Source of the DNA: Siphonodentalium dalli
Taxonomy: Eukaryota; Mollusca; Scaphopoda; Gadilida; Siphonodentaliidae
Direction of reading: 5' to 3'
NCBI GenBank assembly: GCA_032622095.1
Contig: CP136069.1
Coordinates: 187,599,122 to 187,663,121, forward strand
DNA length: 64,000 bases
The position numbers and the translations under genes were made by a program. Within the stretch, counting starts at the first letter, position 1; each line of letters opens with the position of its first letter. Positions 14,001 through 29,000 of this stretch are shown here, piece after piece. The notes under the pieces were generated by a model that was not told the DNA's origin, made no database searches, and saw only the letters and a program-made list of their open reading frames with translations.

Positions 14001-17000
14001 TCGTCTCCGCGTTCATGTTTACAAGCAAGGCACAATCCACTGTCGGCTTGTATTGTGTGTTTTCTTTTACTTCTTTTTCCATTTGCTCACCTCAATGGCC
14101 AATCTGTGGTTAGCAGTTCTTAATTTATGTAGGCTAACATAAATATTAAAGGGCAAATTATACTATGCTGATAGGGAAGGTAAATGTTTCAATTTGATGC
14201 ATTGCTCACCACGCGTCCATTTCCAACCCAAGGGAGGGAAATAGAAATTTCTTGGACTTAAAAAATTCGATCCGGTTCAAGGGGGTTTTGTTGGAGACTA
14301 CAAGTTGGACAGCTCTATTGTGCCCCATATGGAGACACTATAGCCACGTCCCTTCTTGGTTGGATGTATGTTATATAACAACATAGTTTATCCATAAATT
14401 CGGGTCCTATATGTTAGAAATACTTCGTGGATCATGTGTGCACAGACAATTCAACGTGTATTTCCAGATAAAATTCACTAAAGCGATGTACAATCTTAAG
14501 GTTTCAAATTCAATACTGACTTAAAATGCATAATAAATACTTTCAAGAACCTTGCAGAAAAAGATTGAGATTAGGAAAATATCAAACTATGTATAATATA
14601 CAACACTCACTTGCATCGAAACATCGGTTGTTCCATCAAGGTCGGATGCCAAGACCTCCAAGCAGATATCATCATCGATCAGTGACGTCATCCGAGACGG
14701 CGCGGACGTCGTAGAGAAGTTATCTTCAGACGCATTCTCGTTCGAGTTATGTGTTAGTTGCTGAAGATTCGGGCGAGACACCACGGCATATTTACCCAAT
14801 GTTGTAATTTCAGTTTCCAAAGTCGCCAACTCCTGGAGAAATTAAAATGACAAATATATATAGTTATATGTATACATTGAGTTTAGTGGCGCTAGCATGA
14901 CCATATTAACCCTCTGGGATCCTAATTCTATTTAGGCATCATCTCCTCTGGAAAGTATCTTTATTATCAAATTAACAATATTTTTTTTGAGAATGTGTCT
15001 TTTACTTTTTTAGTTTAGTTTTTTAATATTCCCAAATTGGCAGAGGACACAATTTATAATCGGGCTGCCCAATTGGTGCACATCACCATCATCACCATCT
15101 GGGAAATTAAATCGGCACGAATCAAGGTCTCCCATAGAAGATGAGTCCATTCAGAATGAGGTCCCCAGAGAGTCACTAAATTCACCTTATATATATAAGA
15201 ACCTAATTCTGTCCGGCATCCTATTTTGAGGCCTGATTCGGGATCTCCTTCATACATTTATTTTAAAATCTCATTCTACATTGCAACATTGACGGTGATT
15301 GACCCTGTACGACGTAAAACACGAAGTTATACATGTCAGTCACAAGTGACACACGAAGTAGTCTTATAAATTGGAGTCACATCGTTTAGAACGAAACCCA
15401 GATTATCTATAAAAAAAGTTATCGTCCCTTCCGAACTTCAGTATTATTTATTTCGACAGACACTCTCGCAAACAGAAAATATGGTGAAAATCAGACGGAG
15501 TCCTGCTTCAATAAAGAGACATTTAGGAGATAAACGTACCCTGTTTCGTTGTACATTCTGGGATTCGAGCATGAAAACAGCTTGCCGGCGAGTTCACAAA
15601 CTGTTTTCATGCTCGCCAGAATGCACAAAGAAACAGGGCACGTTTATCTCAATTGTAATTCAATCTAGCAAGGAATTTGCAAAACAAACTGTATAAAAAG
15701 TATCATTTAGTCAGTTTCATGACACGAATCGAGACTTTCATTTTGCCGTTGTCACCGTGCACAAATCGTTGGGTTTGCTCATTGCGTTACTCGGAACACT
15801 GCTCCGTAACAATTACCTCCGGGCGGGTTGGCTCGTTTCGCTACTCCGTTCTGTGCCGATGAAATTTTACCGTGCTACATTCAGATTTGATGCACGATGA
15901 AGCGGCCGATGAACGGTATCTATAGACAACAACAACGCGCGAGTGTGCTCGTTTCGATACTCCGTTCTGTGCCGATGAAATTTTACCGTGCTACATTCAG
16001 TTTTGATGCACGCTGACGCGGCCGATGTCGGTCAATCGAAAACTGAAGTTAGCCGCTCTCGGCCAATCAGAATGCTTGTTTTAGTGACAAATACTCAATT
16101 GAATTACATTCGGCAACAACTCTTTTTGGTTTGTATACAACGAAAGTAAACGTGAATTTATTCCTTTAACTACTAAAATTAATACTCATTGTTGAGTGTA
16201 GTTCATTTAGGAAATGTCCAAATAATACGTTCAACGAAAGACAATCATAGATTCCTGTATTATCTTTTCGTCAGTCTGTCGTCTGCTTTTATTACATGAA
16301 CATCACTCCAAATTAATAATAGACCATTCCCATGCATTTTTTTTACAAGTGAATGTGAGAATCTATTCACTATAGATTAGAAAGTGTTAAACATCTCAAA
16401 GTAGACGCTATTGAGCACATGAATAAATATTGAAACGAAACTGTCGTCTGCCGTTGTTGGTGTGATTCTTCGCTCTGTTTCGGCGAAATTGATCCGAACT
16501 GTAAAAGTTTCAGAACGTAGTAACACGACCGTATCAACGACAATCGCGTGGACAGATGCTTCGGTAGCGATTACTATGAATTATAATAACTCATAACACA
16601 AACTCACCGTGTTGACTATACCGGTATAGAGTCGTTTGCGGCCGACTTCGGGTATCCAGCCAACCTTCTCGTCAAAGTACTTGAAGACTAGCTCCTCCCA
16701 CTCCTCGATTCCTTTCTCGGCGACTGGGATGGCAAGAAGAAATGTTCCCTACAACAGATGTATTCAGATCACTCCAGATCGTTACACAATGGTTTCTCGT
16801 GGCCAGGAACCTACGTCACCAAGAAAGTATCTAACCCAAAGCGGGTTTTGATTTTAAATTTGTAAAAAATATATATAAACGTTTGTCTGACGGGATAAGC
16901 AAAAATATTTTCATTTGGCAAAAGTTTGGCAAGTCACTTTTCAATTCCTCAAGATATTTGAAAAATATTGGCCGATCAATACCATTCATTTCAGGAAACT

Positions 17001-20000
17001 ATCACAATATAATTATATTAGTGGTGCTTTATAAAGGTATATGGAAAGTTAACACCTTTATTAAGATGCAGTTAATCTGATAGCCTTAGCACTGATGGAT
17101 GAAGGATTACCAGTATTTAGTGTGGTGGTAGTGTTTACATAGCCAATCCTCTTGTAATGTGCCCTTCTGAAAAAGCAACCCTTCTATAATTTTATTGTTC
17201 GGTGATTGGCTTATTGTTGTATGATAAACCTCACAATAAGACTCAATGTTGCAGAAAATGATACTATTAGGGATAGCATTTGGCAAATTCTACAATAATT
17301 TGGCAAAATATATTTTCATTTGGCAAATTATTTGGCAAGAGTAAATTTTGGTCCAGCGCGGACCCTGGTTGTGGTAATTCACAGTGCACAACCAAAAATC
17401 AGTAATCGTTAAAAACTCATATTTATAACTGAAATTTACAAGGAAAATAGCTGCTTTATCTGAGCACCTCGTCCATCCACTCGTCACCGAGGAAATTGCA
17501 ACCTCAAATGAGACCTATATCGCTGTGTACAGTCGAGAAAAAATATGTTCATGACGTTCACGTGCAAATTTTTATTTGAAAAAAGACAAATACATTGTGA
17601 TAATACATGAATTATATTAAAGTTAATGGTTGGTAATTAAACAGTTTTTGTCTCTTTCGTTATTTTTTTTTTGAGACTGTAGAAAGGTAGAAGAGAAAAA
17701 AGTGTGGAGTGAATGGTTTTATGAATTTTGTGTTATTTAGTTATATTAAATTTCCATTAGTTATAATAATAAATATAATGAATATAATGAAAAAGAAATA
17801 TTGGGTATATGTATTATTTATAATTTTTTCTGAGTCCCTCACGTTATTAGGTATATATATGGTAATTACATAATGCAAAATATTAACATTGAGGGATTAT
17901 TAATTAGTGTTAGCATCGAGCTAAAAGTCTTAAAATCTGGTATATTTACGTAACGTGATTATGTACGGCATGGATAGGTGGTATGCAATTAATTTTACTC
18001 ACTATATGATTCAAATAAGTAAGCATACTGTTAGGTAAGTCACACAACACGGCACATGTCTGGTCAACATTCGTATTTAAACACAGTTTTTACAATACTA
18101 AATAATATTTACGGAATACTTGTGTGCCAGGCATGTGCAATGTTATGTACTACATTTCCAGCATACATGTATGCTGGAAATGTAATGATGATATGATGAG
18201 GTGAGTGTTTCGCCACACGTTTTTGATGTTGACGGGCGAAGTTTTTCCGTCTAAACCTCTCCATTGATATTTCATACTCACATCTCCTCGTGGTGCTTCC
18301 CCATATTGCACATCAACAATCAGACCCCTTAGCGTCTCGAAATCAGACGCGGGCGACGGCGAGCTCACATGTGCCGTCGAACAGTCTAACGACGTCAGAA
18401 ACTCATACTTCGGATCGCAGCGAAGTATACAGGAGACCTGTTTCTCTCCCTCGAGATCACTCCCATAAAATCTACAAAAAGAGCATTAGTTGATTGTATT
18501 TCGTTTATCGTGGTTGTTATTTTATCTCGCATATCGCGAAATTGTTAGTCTCAGTGATCTAGAAAATAGGAGACTGTATCTAAATCCAACTATGTATAAG
18601 ATGCCTTCTGATATATTCAACGGTAAATGTGAAACAAATTGATTAATTTGAGTCGAGGACAAATTGATTAATTTGAGTCGAGGATGTGTGCTAAATACAC
18701 ACGCATACGCAAATAACTGCACATAATAACATGATAAGTATACCTAAAATACTATGTGAATGCAGTCACTTACTCTAGTTTACGTTCTCAGGTAAGTTTC
18801 CATATACGCGACGTAACCACAATTAATTAACGGATGTGGATTGGGTACATTTAGCACACACCGTGTAAAAAAATCTATGTCAAGACGGCCCACTAACAAA
18901 CAATATTTTCCGGGAAGAAAATAGTTCTTATTTTGAGATTTATTTTCTCATTAAATAATAAAAAAATTATTCGAGAAAAACTCTAGAAATCGTTATTCAC
19001 CTATAGCACATTTTTCTCTATCTAGAATTGTTTTCTAGAAATATGAAAACAATTATAGGTTATGATAAAACTTGTTAGAGAACAATAAAAATGTTCTTAT
19101 GTTACAGAAAGTGATCATGTGATTTCTTACATTAAGATTTCTATTCTGATTTTAGAAAAAAAAAGTTTCTTATTTTATGTTTTATTTTATTATAAAGATA
19201 ATCCTTTTTGGCAGTGGGGGCGTCAACTAAAGACACTCACTGATTATAGAATAAAATCAATAACTTTCTGGGACAAGTATGCATATAATATAACATTTTA
19301 TTTGAGACATTTGCCTGAACATTTGCCTGAAAATCCTTTTTGATGTTTTGACTTGGAGCATCATAAATAAATAAGGTGCCGGTGAAATATTTCCTTCTTT
19401 GATAAAAAATATATTTCACAGTAAATGAAGATCCCAGCTCGAAATCAGATGATATGTGCGATGTGTGTGAACGCTCTTTATTTCTGCCAATCAAGGAATA
19501 GTCAAACACTGAACGCTCTTTATTTCTGTCATATAAGGAATAGTCTAACATTGAACGCTCCTAATTGTTCCATGCTGAAAATGTATTGACTTTTCTGACT
19601 TTAATAAATCTTTCTATGAATTGAATAAATCTTTAAAAAGCCCTAATGTTTATCTTATATTTATCGACGTAGTTTGATCCCCGATTAGGACCAGGACAGG
19701 AAGGTCCATGTAACAAATGCGAGCACAATTCCAGTCTTCAACCGACCACGGGGCCTCAGTGTAGCTTATTGTGGTAATTGGTAATATAAATAATGTCATA
19801 CTTAAAATCCTCGGATCAATAATATTACTGTCCTAAAATGTAGCTTTTCCTGACTTAATACTACATCTGTCATCATACAAATAATTAACGTAAAAGAGTT
19901 TCATAACAAACATTTCCAATCAACACTTTTAAACAAGAGCATCACTAGCCATTTCGAATTGTACTACCGCAAAATAAAATAATAATTTGAGCTTACAAAG

Positions 20001-23000
20001 AATATTTTATATACCCCTAATTTCTATGGTATGATGCGGTCAAATTCTAAGTCGAAAAATAGCCGTAACTCATGTGAAAATAATTGGACAGAACCCGAAT
20101 TCGGCCTGTAGTTTTAGCTGGGAAACACCCATACCAGCTTTGGTTCAAATTAAATAATCGAAACAGGAGTTATCTGTCGGAAACCTAAATGTTATGAAAT
20201 CGGTCAAATTCTAAGTCAAGAAAGGGCCGTAGCTCATGTAAAAAATAATTGGACGGAACCAATATTTGCACTTAGCCTGATTCTTTTAGCTGGGAAATAC
20301 AAATGCCAACTTTGGTTTAGATCAAATAATCCAAAACTAGATCGGAAACCAAAGATGTTAACGGGCGGCCGCCCAGACGACTCGACGGACGGACAGACGG
20401 ACGGACTGATTACATAATACGACATTTTCTTCAAAAGAGCGTGTAAATATAGCCACCTTTTCTGTCCCAGTTCATCAAACAAATTTGAAGAACAAATATT
20501 TCCCAGTAATATAAGCTTCTATTGCCTGATGTCTCTACAATTATATTTCGGATTAAACGTAGTAACACCTGTAGCTTTTGTCACGTAACCAAAAAGCTCA
20601 ATTTTAACGCGATTTATAGTCATCGTACGCGCTCTACTATAGATATACGACAAGTCCCCAGTTTATAGCGAAATTTACAAAACGAGTCCAGTAATTTGGA
20701 GAGTTCCAGACCTAATTTACTGGACGAGTTTTGTAAATTTCGCTATAAACTAGTGGAGAGTTGTAGATTTTATTTATTACTTGATCGAAAACCTCCATAA
20801 ATGATACTTAAAACGATCAATAAGACGTGAAAGTAACCGTGGCTTCTATAAGGCCTGCGAAGACGTTTCACGTAACTATGTGTTGTTTGTCCATGTGAAG
20901 AAATAATCCCAGATAAATAAGACTCTGATGTATTTAATGGCGTAATTTAATGAAATCATTTTTCATTCTATATCAATATTAGTCACAGACACCACCGATT
21001 CTTCTTCATTTCTCGCCCGTGTAAACAGACGACAAACCGGAAGTTAATGGTCACATTTGCGCAACACTAAAAACAATTCTTCAACATCTCCGTTAATTCG
21101 TCAATAATTCTACCTCCAATCCTAACATTGCGTGACACGTGTTATTGCGATTTAATTTCAATCAATCGATATCTAATCGTGAACCCCGATTAAGTATCTT
21201 TCACTATCCAATCGTGTGGTATATATTAGCTGGTACGTGTATGACACATTCGAGATACAGGACCCATACTCATACTCACATTTGCTGCGGCCAGTCGCTG
21301 TAAGACTGAAGCATATCTTTGAGATGAGATGTTCCGAACGTTTGGGATTTAGGCGTAGATGCTCCCAGCACGCTATCACAATCTACACCCGGAACGGGAG
21401 ACAGACCTTCGGGCGACCAGTTAATCTCCGCCTCTTCGGGCGACCAGTTAATCTCCGCCTCTTCGGGCGACCAGTTAATCTCCGCCTCTTCGGGCGACCA
21501 GTTAATCTCCGCCTCTTCGGTTGCTATGAACGAATTGGGCGAGAGCGTGTCGCTACGAAAACTAAACTGTTGAAAATATAGTGATAATTCCGAATCGGAG
21601 TTATCCCCCTCGAGCTGAATATCCTGATTTGAATTATCGACACAGTCAGTGGGGTCTCGCTTTAACAGACCGAAGTTATCGTCACTGGCCTGAATATACT
21701 GATTTATATGGTCGACACAGTCACCAGAGTCTCGCTTTAACGGATCGAAGTTATCGTCCTTGGACTGATTTAAATGGTCGACACAGTCAGCGGGTTCTTT
21801 ATCAGAAGTCACAGAAGAACCGGGTTCTTTGCTTCCAGATGAATTTTCGACAGAGAACTCCTTCACGCTCGTTCTCTCACTTCCTGCCACTAACCGCGCT
21901 CCTGACTCAGGTTCTGAACCAAACGCTGGAGTTGGCCCACTTTCAGCCGACACCGCCTTCTTCGCATCGGAAACTCTGGCCTCGGTTTCTGCTAACGAGT
22001 TGATTATTTGTTCTGCTAATTGGCTCGCCCTGGTTGCATCGTGTTTCATATCTTCCAATGACGCCACGCTATCGACATTCATCGATGTACCCGAATCTGC
22101 CAAGCGAAAACAATGGACTTAATTCAAGATAATTGATATGCCACTGACATTATCGAATATATCGAGGAACAGCAAAAAGCTACCGTAATACGGCTCGGTC
22201 TTCGTGAGAAGGAGAACGAGCAACGTTCGATTGATCTTTGATGTGAAAAGCCACAAATTCGTTGGTTAATCAATGGGTCATTTACGAGACACATAATCCC
22301 ATATAGCGTTTCTTTCTTTCCAGCACATGACATGTTATATGGGGGTCAGAAAATGCAAGGACATTGATGTGATCATCTCTTGCTCTTTTGGTATGCGTGC
22401 TGCGGAAACCACTAATAAGTGGATTAAAGGCACGTACAGTTTTTGGAGCCTGAAATTATACCTAATAGTTTCCGATTTTTGGCACATTTCTATCCGGTTC
22501 ATCTGGGCCAGATAGTTGGTCCGGACATTCGGCAAGCCTCGTGTCAGGCCCAAATATCTTACCCCTCGGGTGAGTTTTTGTCCGTCCCTCATCACAAGTC
22601 ATGATGGATAATATTAATCCCACATGATACTCTCCAACCCACATGGACCGACAGATTTAATTTCCAAAATGTATGTCTACTGTCCAGTCGCGAATGGAGC
22701 GATGTGTTTTCACGAAATACTAAATTCAGATATTTTCGGGTGCGCTGGCTCAGTTGGTAGATGCATAGTTTATTATTTAAAAAATTCATTAGATAGTATA
22801 TGTACATTATATTATCTGGTTTATCACATATGTATATAGATAAGGAATACAACATTACAACGCGCACTCACGACATGGTGGTGGCATGACTCCATGCCGT
22901 CTTCCCGTCATCATATTATACTGTCCAAACCATTCACCTATAGCGCAACTGGTTCTGTTCCTGATAGCAGGTTAGAAGGAACTAACTAAGTAGAATTACG

Positions 23001-26000
23001 CCAATAGAAAAACAATTCTGGCACGCGATTGGCGTATAATATTTCAAATTAATTTACAAATTACCTTACTCATATTAATTACCTTCATTGGCGATCGATG
23101 TGTATGGTCAAATTAATATTCGCGATGAACCCGCCGAATTACATATGAGTGAACAATTCATCACGGGATTAACTAGTACGTTATTGAGAGATAAACATTT
23201 GCGGGAAAATAAATTACATGACATGTCAAAATGTTTTCTCTAGTCTTAAATGCGATCGTGTCCAAAACAACGGCATGCAGGAGAATGTCGCTAGGTATTG
23301 GCTTTCGCCAACTTTTCTAATTTTGTACAAAAAGTGGGGTAGTGTGGAAACGTATGTTGATAAGTTGGATGAAAAAGGTGTGGTTCGGAAAGTACTCCTA
23401 CATGGCAAATGATGTCGGAAGTGTTGGTCTTACGAACTTATGCATCGCGCACGTCGGAACTCGAATTTAGCGTGGGCGTGCCTGCACATGTGGAAAACAG
23501 TTGGTTCCTTCTAGCCAACAATGGATTTGCGTTCCATATAGGGGCTGGGCATGTAACCCATTTTTGTTGTCTTTTCTCTACCATAAAACTGACACGGTGT
23601 GGTGGAAGGGATTTGCAGCTGGAACGACGTTAAACCACAAGCAACCTATACCGACGGGTATGATGTTGGGGTATCTACATTATGACATCGTCTTAACAAC
23701 TGTCAAAACTAATCTTCGCGGTAAAGCTTATCTTATCTTATATTACCTGCCATGTTTCTGGAGCGGTTCAGTTGATATTGCAATTCTCTGACAGTACTTT
23801 TCGCTTTCTCTGAGAACTTAAGCAAGTCATCAAGGATGGTTGACGTCATGAGTAATTGGTCTTGTTGTTCGACGGAGTTGTCCCCCATTTTAATCCTCTT
23901 CATTTTCTTCAAACTGTTACGCAGTTCAGTGTACAACGCAGTGACATCAATATCGTTGACAGAATCAACAGATGATACAGACATAGTATCGGAGGAATAC
24001 ATCGACAAGTCTCTGATCTTCCGACTGTTGCTTTTTGCGCTGTGGTAACCAGTATCGGGTCGTTGATCAAAGGGGCCTAGGGACCCAGTGTTATCCCGAG
24101 ATATCCCAGGTCTGACATCATCAGCGTTCGTCCCCTTACCAACCATAGTGATTGAACCATAACGATTCTTGCTGTGATGTGAGTGATGACTTGCCACAGA
24201 GAGGTCAGTCGACAGATCATGAGATGGTCTTCGTTTCTCGTTGAACGACTCCGAATTTTCAACTGTTTCCCCCACCCCTGGCTCATCGTGATAGTCCCGA
24301 CATTCATTGTCATTTTCAGACATATTGGTTGAGTAATCACTTGTCATTCGCCACGTGGCTTCTGACATATCGGTATCTACCACCAGCTTATCGACATCTG
24401 CACCAGTAGCTATATAACCAAAACGGAAGAAAAAATGTTTTTACGACAATTTATTAATTGTATAACAATTCCTAAATTAACAACGGCACATAAATTCCAT
24501 GAATCGTGTGTTCCAACGATAGTTGTGTCACCCCTGGCTAGTGGTTCTGCTAATGTGTTATGTTATTGGTGGGTCTCACTAAACTGCTATCACGCTGGTA
24601 AGACAAACTGATTCTATTACGAAAAAGTACCTTTATTTTATCTAAAGTTGTCATGTTCGCGGTGATTTTCTAATCTGAACGAGTCGATGAAAATCCGTAT
24701 GTGTATAAAACATTCATACACAATGTTATCAAATATTAATAGCAACCACCAAGGGTGCTTATACATAAGGCAGATGAATGACGTCATATATTTTTTTCTA
24801 TATCCATCAGTGATTTTTCAAGATCGCGGGTATAGATTTTGGAGAAATTGTCACGTGACTTCCGGTTAGCAAGCAACCGTGTGAAGATTGCAAAAAACGC
24901 GGAATTGGAAATGAAGCATCGCGATAAAAATGATAGTAACTACTTCACAAATTACGAAGAATTCACATGTGATTTAAGTCTATTAATTTTATTTAGACCA
25001 ATTTCGTTGTTTAGCTTAATGAAAACGAAAAATGAAGAAGTCATGACGATAATCCAGACAAGATTTTACAATCCACGACACGTCTTGTCAATTTGGCATG
25101 TCGTCTCCGTCGTAACGACTGCATGGTGTTACATAAATTATTCTTAGCGTTATGTCCCCGAAAAAAGGCAAATTTGAGGCACATCATGTGTGGTTGCCCC
25201 ACTACGTGTCACGTACGATTCATATTATGTGTGCTGGTTGTTGCAAAACGACCACAATCAGAATGGCTATTTCTGTTGTTTTGCAAGCGCCATCGCAGCC
25301 ATTGTTGATAATTTGAAAGTATGTTCGGTTCTCGGATGTTTCATACAGCCACTCGCTTTTTTTTATTCGTCCAGATTAGCCAAACACCGCGAAAATGTCA
25401 ACTTTAGAAAAAATAACGGTACTTTTTCTAAACAGCATCAGTTTGTCATACCAGCATCATAGCAATTTAGTAGGACCAACAAACATCATAGGAAATTAGC
25501 AGGACCAATTAGCCCGGGGTGTGTACTCCATTATCATCTTGCTACCTACACTATACTGAGTTGTTTATGACGGACAGCCCAAAGGAAGAACAACAGGAAT
25601 ATGTTGCTGGCGCATGTATATTTAGCACGATCGATTTAAATTCACCAGCTTCGTTGTGGAAATCAAATTGCCGATTTGGTTGCTGTTTCAATATTCTCAA
25701 ATTAGCTTTGCTTATATAAGCCCACTCTAAGCGTCGCAATATTTGTCAACGTGCATTTCTCTGCTTTTTGAATGTTCGATAATAACTTGTATGACAAAGA
25801 GTGTCGCCATGGTCACCAGACTCACCGTTTTTATTTTCATCATGGTATTCTTTTGAGTCGGACAGGCTATATTCAGTGTGGCTTTCTTTCAACTGGCTCT
25901 GGGGTTCTTTACTTTCGTATCTGTGTTGCTCATTATCCAAGATATCTGTCTGTTCACTTGACGTGTTATGGAAAGTAACTTCTGATGCGTCTGTATATAA

Positions 26001-29000
26001 GTCATCTCGTGGGGTCTGACCCTCGTCATAGTTCAAGATTTCTTTGAGAATTTGTAACCTCTCATCGGTTCTCCTGGGCTCACCTTCCTCAATATGGTCA
26101 CCGACATTGCCATCTGCGAAAGGACAATTCAAATTATGGTTACTGTAGAAACAGATATCAGGCACGAAATATTAACCTTTACGTTATACAATTGTGGGGG
26201 GGGTGCTGAGGACTTGCATTCGCCTGTGCGTGTCTTGGAAATTATTTCTAGGTTAGGCTTCTTATCTGTCGAAGCTATCGCTAACACGAGCATGCAGCGC
26301 CTTGAATATACATATGCGTGCAAATGTCCATATATAGGAACAACAGTTTTCTAACGGACCTGTTCCATGAAGCATTTCAAAGCTATACAAGTGACAATTG
26401 GTCAAAGTGTGAATACCTTTTTGCATGTCTGTACATCCCGTCGTAGATATGTCGTCATCTGTTCCAGCCTCTTGTGAAATAATCGCCTTATCAGATTCCG
26501 TGTAACCAGAACCTACCATACTGGGTTGCTGTTCTTTGGACAAGCCGTCTCCGTAAATCAACGATCCGTCAGAGCGAACGTTTCGGGTCTCATCGTTTTC
26601 ATCTACGATTCTTCCGTTTTGCCCCAATTCCTCCTGATTTATCTTCTGTGTTTGATGTCTTTTAAAGTCCAAGTCCGGTGTCATTACAGATGTATCAACG
26701 TGGGCTGAGATTTCATGTCCCACAAATGGGTCCATATCCCCAGGACCATCTACTTCTGATGTATTGCTTCTGTTACTGATCCTCTTCGTTTCATCACAGG
26801 TTTTCATACCTGAATCATCAAAGAAAAGGAAACCAATTAACCCATTCAGTGTCAGGGGCCGATCTCATCGGCCCTAATTTACGGTCTGTAAAATCGGCCC
26901 TAAAAAAAAAAAAATTGTAAAAAATAATAACAAATGATGAAAAATTGTTAGGCCAATGCATATATAAGAGAATGCATTGGCACAGGGTATATGGGTTGAT
27001 ACAAATATCGGACCTGGCACTCAAAGGGTTAAAAACTAAATGTTAAAAGTCATTATCTCATGTTTAGGCGATGTATAACCTCGTGTTGAAACTAAGATTC
27101 AAACCCACTTCTGCGCTTAGAAAATTTGATGATGGAGATCGCGAAACAGCTCACCGGACGTGGTATACAACCAACAACACGTCTATTTTCTTCGAGAGAA
27201 TATACATGCAACGTGTTTATTTCACTGATATTGTGGAATGAGTTAAGATTATTTGTACTATTTCGTACTCTGCACACGGAGGGGAGCTATGTAGCAATGG
27301 TGACATTCGACATGACGTTCAAACAGACGATAGGGATACCACGGTGTCCAGGTTGTCATTGCATAGTTCCAGATATGGCGATAAACCTCAACATTCCAAA
27401 GCAGACGCTCTTCGTCTAGAAAGTCACCATTCAGAAAAAGTTAGTCAATCAGTCAGCAAATAAGCTTGATAACAGTTTTATAAAAACAAGATAACCCTTT
27501 ACCCAACAGAAGGGCCCTGTGCCAATGCATTCTCTTATATATGCGAGTCGACCATAGGTCGCCTCGCATATATAAGAGAATGCATTGGCTTAACACGTTA
27601 AAAATTATAAAATTGTTAAAGAATGTAAGAAAAAATGGTAAAAAGTGTTAAAAAAAGATTTTTTTTAGGCCAATGCATTCTCTTATATATGCGAGGCGAC
27701 CTATGGTCGACTCGCATATACAAGAGAATGCATTGGCACAGGGCATAACTGTAACCATCACAATGTGGTCAAGGAGCCGGTTCCAATGATATCCATATTT
27801 GTATGGTTCTATTGAGACAGACCGAAGATATTTTAGGCTGTTGAAGCTTTATTTGGCCGGTTTTGGCCGTTTGGTTAAGTAAGATATCGCATCAAAGCAG
27901 CTACATCGCATGTAGTTACTTACTCAAACATCTTTCATAATGTGATATTGTGGCTGAAACTATGACAATCATTTGTTGTCAAATAAAGGTGAATTTAAAG
28001 GTCACACATGGATCAGAAAGCTGATTCAGCTATGAATACCTGGTAGGAGATCATCGCCGGTCGAACATTGTGCCTTATTGGGTCCATGTTTAGATCCTGG
28101 ATGAGCAGAATTAGGTCGGACACGCTTCTGTTGAGCACCGGCATCTGCATGTGTGGCCGCCACACCATGGGATTGGTTCCCTGTAGGGGGCAGTACTGCT
28201 CCCGGTCCAGTGACAACCGAATCAATCGAGGTCTTGTCTTCATCGACCACCTCGACAAGATGCAATGGTGACACTCCGCGGGCGGCAGCATTGTTAGAAG
28301 TATTGTCTACTGATGTCGAGCGCTCTGTTATCGTCTCCAAACCTGAATATCAGAAAACCAAAACCAGTGCATGACCTGAATCAACAGGCTGTTTCCACAT
28401 CCGACATCTCATTTCTATACTTCATTTAGGGGCTTACAAACACATGGGTCCGAATCGGCATCTCTGGTTTAGACTAGGTTTTATTCTAGACCTGGTTTTA
28501 CTCAAGTTTAAACTAGGTTTTAATAGGAGTACAACCAAGTTTTACTGTAGTAAAACTGAGTTTTACGGGACTAAAACTAGCTTTTAGTGTAGTTAAACCC
28601 AGTTTTGTGATAAACTAGGTTTTATTGGCGTAATAAAGTGATGATAATAATTGTTTGTGGTGAATTGGTGATATAACGATCGGAAACGATTATCTATATC
28701 TGATCATAGGAGAGTCTCAGTGGAATTCGGGGGGGGGGCGACGTAGGTACTTATGAGATAACTTCTTACAAATATGCCAGTGTGGTGGATGATTTCTTGC
28801 TATATAGGTTTTTGCGATTCGCACGTTCGGATGTCGCGTTCGGGGGGAGGGTACCACCCTGTGGGGGTTTAATTGAGTATGGACCATTTTCGAGAACGGT
28901 GGGCCCGCTCCAAATACTCAGTAGAAACACCCATCCTCATCTCTGGGGGTACCACCCCGATGGGGTGAAATTGGGGTATGGACCAATTTATTCCTTATTT

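Noticed and set aside
21581-22122. Plus-strand ORFs opposite exon 6
   Set aside because: Shadow frames of the minus-strand exon, which has splice sites and peptide repeats in its favour.
22739-22770. tRNA-like box A (TGGCTCAGTTGG)
   Set aside because: No box B or cloverleaf follows; at best a remnant of a tRNA-derived SINE.
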